Shown here: piece after piece, positions 59,792 through 64,000 of the stretch
How the letters are laid out: each line of letters starts with the position of its first letter
How positions within the stretch are numbered: the first letter of the stretch is position 1
From: JACKHA01 sp041401985
GTDB taxonomy: Bacteria; Planctomycetota; Phycisphaerae; Phycisphaerales; UBA1924
Assembly (NCBI GenBank): GCA_041401985.1
Contig: JAWKTE010000006.1
Coordinates: 1 to 64,000, forward strand
Direction: 5' to 3'
DNA length: 64,000 nucleotides
Position numbers and translations under genes: made by a program
Notes under the pieces: generated by a model
The model's database searches: none
What the model was told of the DNA's origin: nothing
What the model saw: the letters and a program-made list of their open reading frames with translations, nothing else

Positions 59792-61549
59792 ATGGACCTC
59801 CTCAAAGGCATCCCCGTCTCCTCCGGCATCGTCATCGGGCGGGTCTTTGTCCTGGACAACGACCTCACCCGCGTGCCCCGCCGGCGGGTGACCGAGGACC
59901 AGGTGCCCGAGCAGCAGACCCGCCTGGCCGACGCCCTCGCGGTGTCGGTGGCCGAACTCGAGCGGGTCTACCAGGAGGCCCGGCGCGAGATGGGGGATGA
60001 GGCCGCCAAGATCTTCCTGTTCCACATCGGCATGCTCCGCGACCGCAACCTGATCGCCCCGATGGAGAAGGCCATCGCCGACGAGCGGTACACCGCCGAG
60101 TACGCCGTCTCCAGCACGTTCCGGGCCCTGTCCGACCGATTCGCCCAGATGGGCGACTCGGCCTTCACGACCAAGGTCAACGACCTGGCCGACCTGTCCG
60201 AACGCCTCCTCAAGCACCTGATCGGGGAGCGCCGGGCCGAACTCGACCTGGCCCAGCCCGGCACGGTGGTCATCGCCCGCGACCTGACCCCCTCCCAGGC
60301 CGTCGGGTTCAACCGCAAGAACATCGCCGCCATCGCCACCGATCTTGGCGGTCGGACCGGGCACACCTCGATCGTCGCGCGGGCTTTGGGCCTGCCCGCG
60401 GTCGTCGGCTGCCAGAGCCTGCTGGCCAAGGCCATCAGCGGCCAGATGGTCATCGTCGACGGCGACAGCGGGCGCGTCCTGCTCGACCCCGACGAGGAGC
60501 AGATCGCCCAGTACAAGGCCTACATCGAGCAGGAGCAGACCTACCGCCTCTCCCTCCGCGACATCGCCGCCCTCGACAGCGTCACCCGCGACGGCGTCGG
60601 CATCGAGATCCTCGGCAACATCGAGTTCCCCGAGGAGATCCCGATGCTGCTGGACCTGGGCGCCACCGGCGTCGGGCTGTACCGGACCGAGTTCCTGTAC
60701 CTGACCCAGCCGCGCGAGCCGACCGAGGAGGAGCAGTTCGAGTCGTACAAGGCCTGCGTCGAGGCGCTCGCCGGGCGTCCGCTGACGATCCGCACCCTCG
60801 ATCTGGGGGCCGACAAGTACACCCAGGAACGGGCCGACAACCCGGAGCGCAACCCGTTCCTGGGCCTGCGGTCGATCCGCTATTGCCTCCGCTCGATCCC
60901 GATGTTCAAGCGCCAACTGCGGGCCCTGGCCCGGGCCTCGGCCTTCGGGCCGATGAAGATCATGTTCCCGCTGGTGACCAACATCGCCGAGGTCCGCCAG
61001 GCCCGGTTCCTGCTCAACGACATCCTCGAGGACCTCCGCGAGGAGGGCATCGCCCACGACCCCGCGATCCCGATCGGCATGATGGTCGAGGTGCCGGCCG
61101 CCGCCATCATGGCCTCGTCGTTCGCCCGCGAGGTGGACTTCTTCTCGATCGGGACCAACGACCTGGTGCAGTACACCCTGGCCGCCGACCGGACCAACGA
61201 GCAGGTCGCGGCCTACTTCACGCCGATGCACCCGGCCGTCATGCGCCTGATCCGCGAGGTCGTCAAGGCCTCGCGCCGCCACGACGTGCCCCTGTCCTGC
61301 TGCGGGGAGTCGGCCGGCGAGGTCGAGTTCGCCCTGTTGCTGATCGGTTTGGGTGTGCGTACCCTCTCGGTGTCCGCCCCGGCCGTCCCGAATCTGAAAA
61401 GGCTGGTGCGGAGTGTGTCGATAACCGAGTGCGAGCGGATCGCCAAGCAGGCGCTCACGTTCGATTCCGACACCCAGGTCGCGGGGTATCTCCGCGATCG
61501 GGCCCGACGGATTGTTCCCGAGGCGTTCGACGGTCGTGCCGCCGAATAG
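59792..61549 (+). CDS. ptsI: PTS enzyme I (phosphoenolpyruvate-protein phosphotransferase)
   Basis: 585 residues, normal length. The phospho-acceptor His is in GGRTGHTSIVARALGLPAVVG (H191). The PEP-binding C-terminal domain has GLYRTEFLYL, FPLVTNIAEVRQARF and SIGTNDLVQYTLAADRTNE, and the catalytic Cys region is LSCCGESAGE. The enzyme takes phosphate from phosphoenolpyruvate to HPr in the cytosol. No HPr or sugar permease gene is next to it, which fits a regulatory PTS; the EIIA-antiporter fusion of this window is a possible end target. ATG 59792 is used; the frame upstream is repeat-derived. An octamer array fills the site where a ribosome binding site should be. Confidence 0.95.
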   Translation: MDLLKGIPVSSGIVIGRVFVLDNDLTRVPRRRVTEDQVPEQQTRLADALAVSVAELERVYQEARREMGDEAAKIFLFHIGMLRDRNLIAPMEKAIADERYTAEYAVSSTFRALSDRFAQMGDSAFTTKVNDLADLSERLLKHLIGERRAELDLAQPGTVVIARDLTPSQAVGFNRKNIAAIATDLGGRTGHTSIVARALGLPAVVGCQSLLAKAISGQMVIVDGDSGRVLLDPDEEQIAQYKAYIEQEQTYRLSLRDIAALDSVTRDGVGIEILGNIEFPEEIPMLLDLGATGVGLYRTEFLYLTQPREPTEEEQFESYKACVEALAGRPLTIRTLDLGADKYTQERADNPERNPFLGLRSIRYCLRSIPMFKRQLRALARASAFGPMKIMFPLVTNIAEVRQARFLLNDILEDLREEGIAHDPAIPIGMMVEVPAAAIMASSFAREVDFFSIGTNDLVQYTLAADRTNEQVAAYFTPMHPAVMRLIREVVKASRRHDVPLSCCGESAGEVEFALLLIGLGVRTLSVSAPAVPNLKRLVRSVSITECERIAKQALTFDSDTQVAGYLRDRARRIVPEAFDGRAAE

Positions 61550-61945
61550 CCGCCCAGAATGCCCTTCGCAGGCTCAGTTTGCCGCGTCGGGGCCCAACGG
61601 GCGACCGCCTCGCCAAGGCTTTGGGCGTGACGCCGGGCGTCAGGCCTGGGCCTCCCACCCTCCCCCGCAGGGCCGCTCGGCTCCGGGCGCGGACGGTGGG
61701 GGCGTTCCAGCCCTTTCCCAGGCTCCGCCAAACCGGTCGCCGCGCCGACCCACCTGTTCGGGTGGCCCGCGCGGCCCCGGCGCACATCTGCGGGAAGCAC
61801 CTCGTCCCGTGCGCGCGACACCCCCTGAACAGGGATTCTGTACCCGGTCCATCGCGGCCCTTCGCCGCTGGCCCGTCGCGCCCACCCGACGCCACCTCGC
61901 CACGACCCTGCACTGGGCGTGAGCGCGGCCCGCGCGGAGGAACGC
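61550..61945. other. Leader region before RNase E/G gene
   Basis: About 400 bases, GC-rich, no ORF with family features. A small hairpin GACGCCGGGCGTC lies near 61628. RNase E mRNAs in proteobacteria have long leaders used for autoregulation; a similar role is possible here but unproved. Confidence 0.45.
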
Positions 61946-64000
61946 ATGCCCGAAACGCGCATGCTCATCAACTACGTCCCGGGCGAAGAGTGCCGGGTCG
62001 CCATCGTCGAGGACGGCCAACTCGAGGAGTTCCACGCCGAGTCGGCCGACGCCATCAGCCGCGTCGGCAACATCTACCTCGGCAAGGTCCAGAACGTCGA
62101 GCCAGCCATCCAGGCCGCGTTCGTCGACTTCGGCATCGGCGAGAACGGGTTCCTGCACGTCTCGGACCTGCACCCCCGCTACTTCCCGGGCGAGGACGAG
62201 GACACCGCCGAGCGCGTCGGCTTCAAGACGCCCCGGCGCGAGCGCCCGCCCATCCAGCACGCGCTCAAGCGCGGCCAGGAGATCCTGGTCCAGGTCCTCA
62301 AGGAGGGCGTGGGCACCAAGGGCCCGACGCTCACCTCGTACCTCTCCATCCCCGGGCGCTTCCTCGTGATGATGCCCCAGATGGACAAGGTCGGCGTCTC
62401 CCGCAAGGTCGAGGACGAGGACACCCGGCGCAAGATGCGCCAGATCCTCGACACGCTGGACCTGCCCGACGGCTTCGGGTTCATCCTCCGCACCGCCGGG
62501 TTCGATCGCACCAAGACCGAACTCAAGCGCGACCTGGCCTACCTGCAGCGCCTGTGGAAAGACATGGAGCGCCGCAAGGCCTCCGGCAAGGCCCCGCGCC
62601 TGCTGTATGCCGAGACCGACCTGCTCGTCCGCACCATCCGCGATGCGCTGAGCAACGACATCGACGAACTCGTGATCGACAACGAGCACGCGCTGGACCG
62701 GGCCGGCAAGTTCCTCAAGATCGTCTCGCCCAAGAGCCGGACGAAGCTGCTGCACTACAAGGGCAAGGCCCCGGTCTTCCACGCCTACGGGATCGAGCCG
62801 CAGATCCTGCAGATGCACGCGCGCGAGGTGCCGCTGCCCTCGGGCGGGCGCCTGGTGATCGACGAGACCGAGGCGCTGGTCGCGGTCGACGTGAACTCGG
62901 GGCGCTCGCGCGACGCCCGCGACGCGGAGACCAACGCGTACAAGACCAACGTCGAGGCGGTCGACACGATCTGCCGCCAGCTGCGCCTCCGCGATCTGGG
63001 CGGCCTGGTCATCCTCGACCTGATCGACATGCGGATGGCCAAGAACCGCAAGGACATCGAGGCCCGCTTCCGCGAACGCCTCAAGCGCGACCGCGCCAAG
63101 TCCACCATCCTGCCCATCAGCGAGTTCGGCATCCTCGAGATGACCCGCCAGCGGATGCGCGGCAGCCACGAGCGCGTCCACTTCACCGACTGCCCCACCT
63201 GCCACGGACGCGGGCTGGTCCAGCGCCCGGCCTCGGTCGCGGCCGACGCGCTGCGCGAACTCTCGGCGGTGCTCGACCACGAGCGGGTGGCGCGGCTGGA
63301 GATGGTGGTCTCGCCGCGCGTCGCGGGCGAGCTGCTCAGCCAGCGCCGCCGGGCCCTGGGGCGGATCGAGCGGTCCAGCGGCAAGATCGTCGAGGTCCGC
63401 GTCAGCGAGACCCACGCGGTCGATCGCATCACGCTCTACGCCTACGACGCCTCGGGCACCGACATCGGGCTCGACAGCCTGTCCGGCAAGCGCCCCAAGC
63501 CCGATGTGGTCGAGTGGGACCTCGGCCCCGACGCCGCGGACTGGTCCTCGTCGCTCGCCGACGAGCAGCCCGTGGTCATCGAGGAGCCCGTCGAGGAACC
63601 GGTGCCCGTCGTGGACGACATGGGCCGCCTCGCCTCGCCCGAACTCGACGAGGACGACGAGTCCAGCGGGGGCGGCACGAAGAAGAAGCGTCGGCGTCGG
63701 CGCGGGCGCGGCAAGGGCCGGGGCGATTCGACCGATGGCGACGCCGAGCCGACCGAGAGGCCCAAGGCCCCGGCGCGGCCTGCAGCGCGGCCCGCCGCGG
63801 CGTCCACCGCAGAGCCCGATGACGCCGAGCACGATGACCAAGGCGCGGACGCACCCGGCGATGGCTCGGGCACCGAGGGGGCCGAAGGCGGCGTGAAGAA
63901 GAAGCGTCGGCGCCGTCGGCGCGGGCGCGGGCGCTCGGGACAGGGCGAGGGGGGCTCGTCGGAAGGCGCCGAGGGTTCCGAAGCCGCCGAGTCGGACGAC
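61946..64000 (+). CDS. Ribonuclease E/G family protein (3' end outside window)
   Basis: At least 685 residues, open to the right edge. S1 RNA-binding domain at about 35-145 (GNIYLGKVQNVEPAIQAAFV, GFLHVSDLHP). Catalytic domain: metal-binding Asp in VAVDVNSG (D315) and LVILDLIDM (D358), and a zinc-link CPTCHGRG (C416, C419). After residue 510 the tail is acidic with Lys/Arg patches KKKRRRRRGRGKGR and KKKRRRRRRGRGR. The enzyme cleaves single-stranded RNA in mRNA decay and rRNA maturation; whether Rne or Rng cannot be fixed. GGAGG precedes ATG 61946. Confidence 0.93.
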   Translation, partial: MPETRMLINYVPGEECRVAIVEDGQLEEFHAESADAISRVGNIYLGKVQNVEPAIQAAFVDFGIGENGFLHVSDLHPRYFPGEDEDTAERVGFKTPRRERPPIQHALKRGQEILVQVLKEGVGTKGPTLTSYLSIPGRFLVMMPQMDKVGVSRKVEDEDTRRKMRQILDTLDLPDGFGFILRTAGFDRTKTELKRDLAYLQRLWKDMERRKASGKAPRLLYAETDLLVRTIRDALSNDIDELVIDNEHALDRAGKFLKIVSPKSRTKLLHYKGKAPVFHAYGIEPQILQMHAREVPLPSGGRLVIDETEALVAVDVNSGRSRDARDAETNAYKTNVEAVDTICRQLRLRDLGGLVILDLIDMRMAKNRKDIEARFRERLKRDRAKSTILPISEFGILEMTRQRMRGSHERVHFTDCPTCHGRGLVQRPASVAADALRELSAVLDHERVARLEMVVSPRVAGELLSQRRRALGRIERSSGKIVEVRVSETHAVDRITLYAYDASGTDIGLDSLSGKRPKPDVVEWDLGPDAADWSSSLADEQPVVIEEPVEEPVPVVDDMGRLASPELDEDDESSGGGTKKKRRRRRGRGKGRGDSTDGDAEPTERPKAPARPAARPAAASTAEPDDAEHDDQGADAPGDGSGTEGAEGGVKKKRRRRRRGRGRSGQGEGGSSEGAEGSEAAESDD

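Overview
The window is very GC-rich and gene-dense. It most likely comes from a planctomycete of the class Phycisphaerae. The main clue is seven secreted proteins that end in a doubled dockerin-like module whose last two residues are Gly-Cys, a tail I associate with that group. Supporting clues are a signal-peptide-bearing ATP synthase b subunit, a PTS EIIA domain fused to an antiporter, and a DUF2325-type protein. This assignment is inference: no rRNA or tRNA gene was found.

Layout. 0-9 kb (mostly minus strand): start of a sulfatase, antiporter-EIIA fusion, ApaG, Lhr-like helicase, a frameshifted PH-domain pseudogene between two composite direct repeats, PhoH/PIN ATPase, a VapBC pair and a DUF456 membrane protein. 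9.3-11 kb: a DUF2325-like coiled-coil protein (plus). 11-16.7 kb: seven minus-strand genes including phage portal, probable scaffold and SU10-like major capsid protein, but no terminase, integrase or lysis enzyme; almost every junction holds a short-period repeat array. 17-30 kb: five dockerin-tailed secreted proteins (kelch/Ig, kelch, small secreted, beta-propeller-like, M14 carboxypeptidase), several with clear terminators, plus one unknown plus-strand gene. 30-41 kb: GAF/SpoIIE phosphatase, a secreted TPR-like protein, a VTT membrane protein, dnaA, an MBL-fold hydrolase and a GT39-type glycosyltransferase. 41-46.5 kb: pgk and the FO-plus-delta part of the ATP synthase operon (atpI-like, B, E, F, H), with a FliN-like gene upstream. 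46.7-50 kb: two more dockerin proteins, each followed by the same twin-hairpin 3' element. 50-64 kb: several unknown proteins, APS kinase, a lipoprotein, a GDP-mannose 3,5-epimerase-like enzyme with a GT4 glycosyltransferase, DUF3592 and DUF1579 proteins, PTS enzyme I, and an RNase E/G that runs off the right edge.

How the parts may connect. The dockerin proteins look like a secreted or surface-attached set whose shared tail is the sorting or attachment module. PtsI at 59.8 kb and the EIIA domain on the antiporter at 0.4 kb suggest a regulatory, non-sugar phosphorelay. The most unusual signal is a family of intergenic arrays built from different words but nearly always with a period close to 8 bp, often as two inverted arms around an unconserved spacer. 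They are densest in the phage-head cluster and also lie inside the ATP synthase operon.
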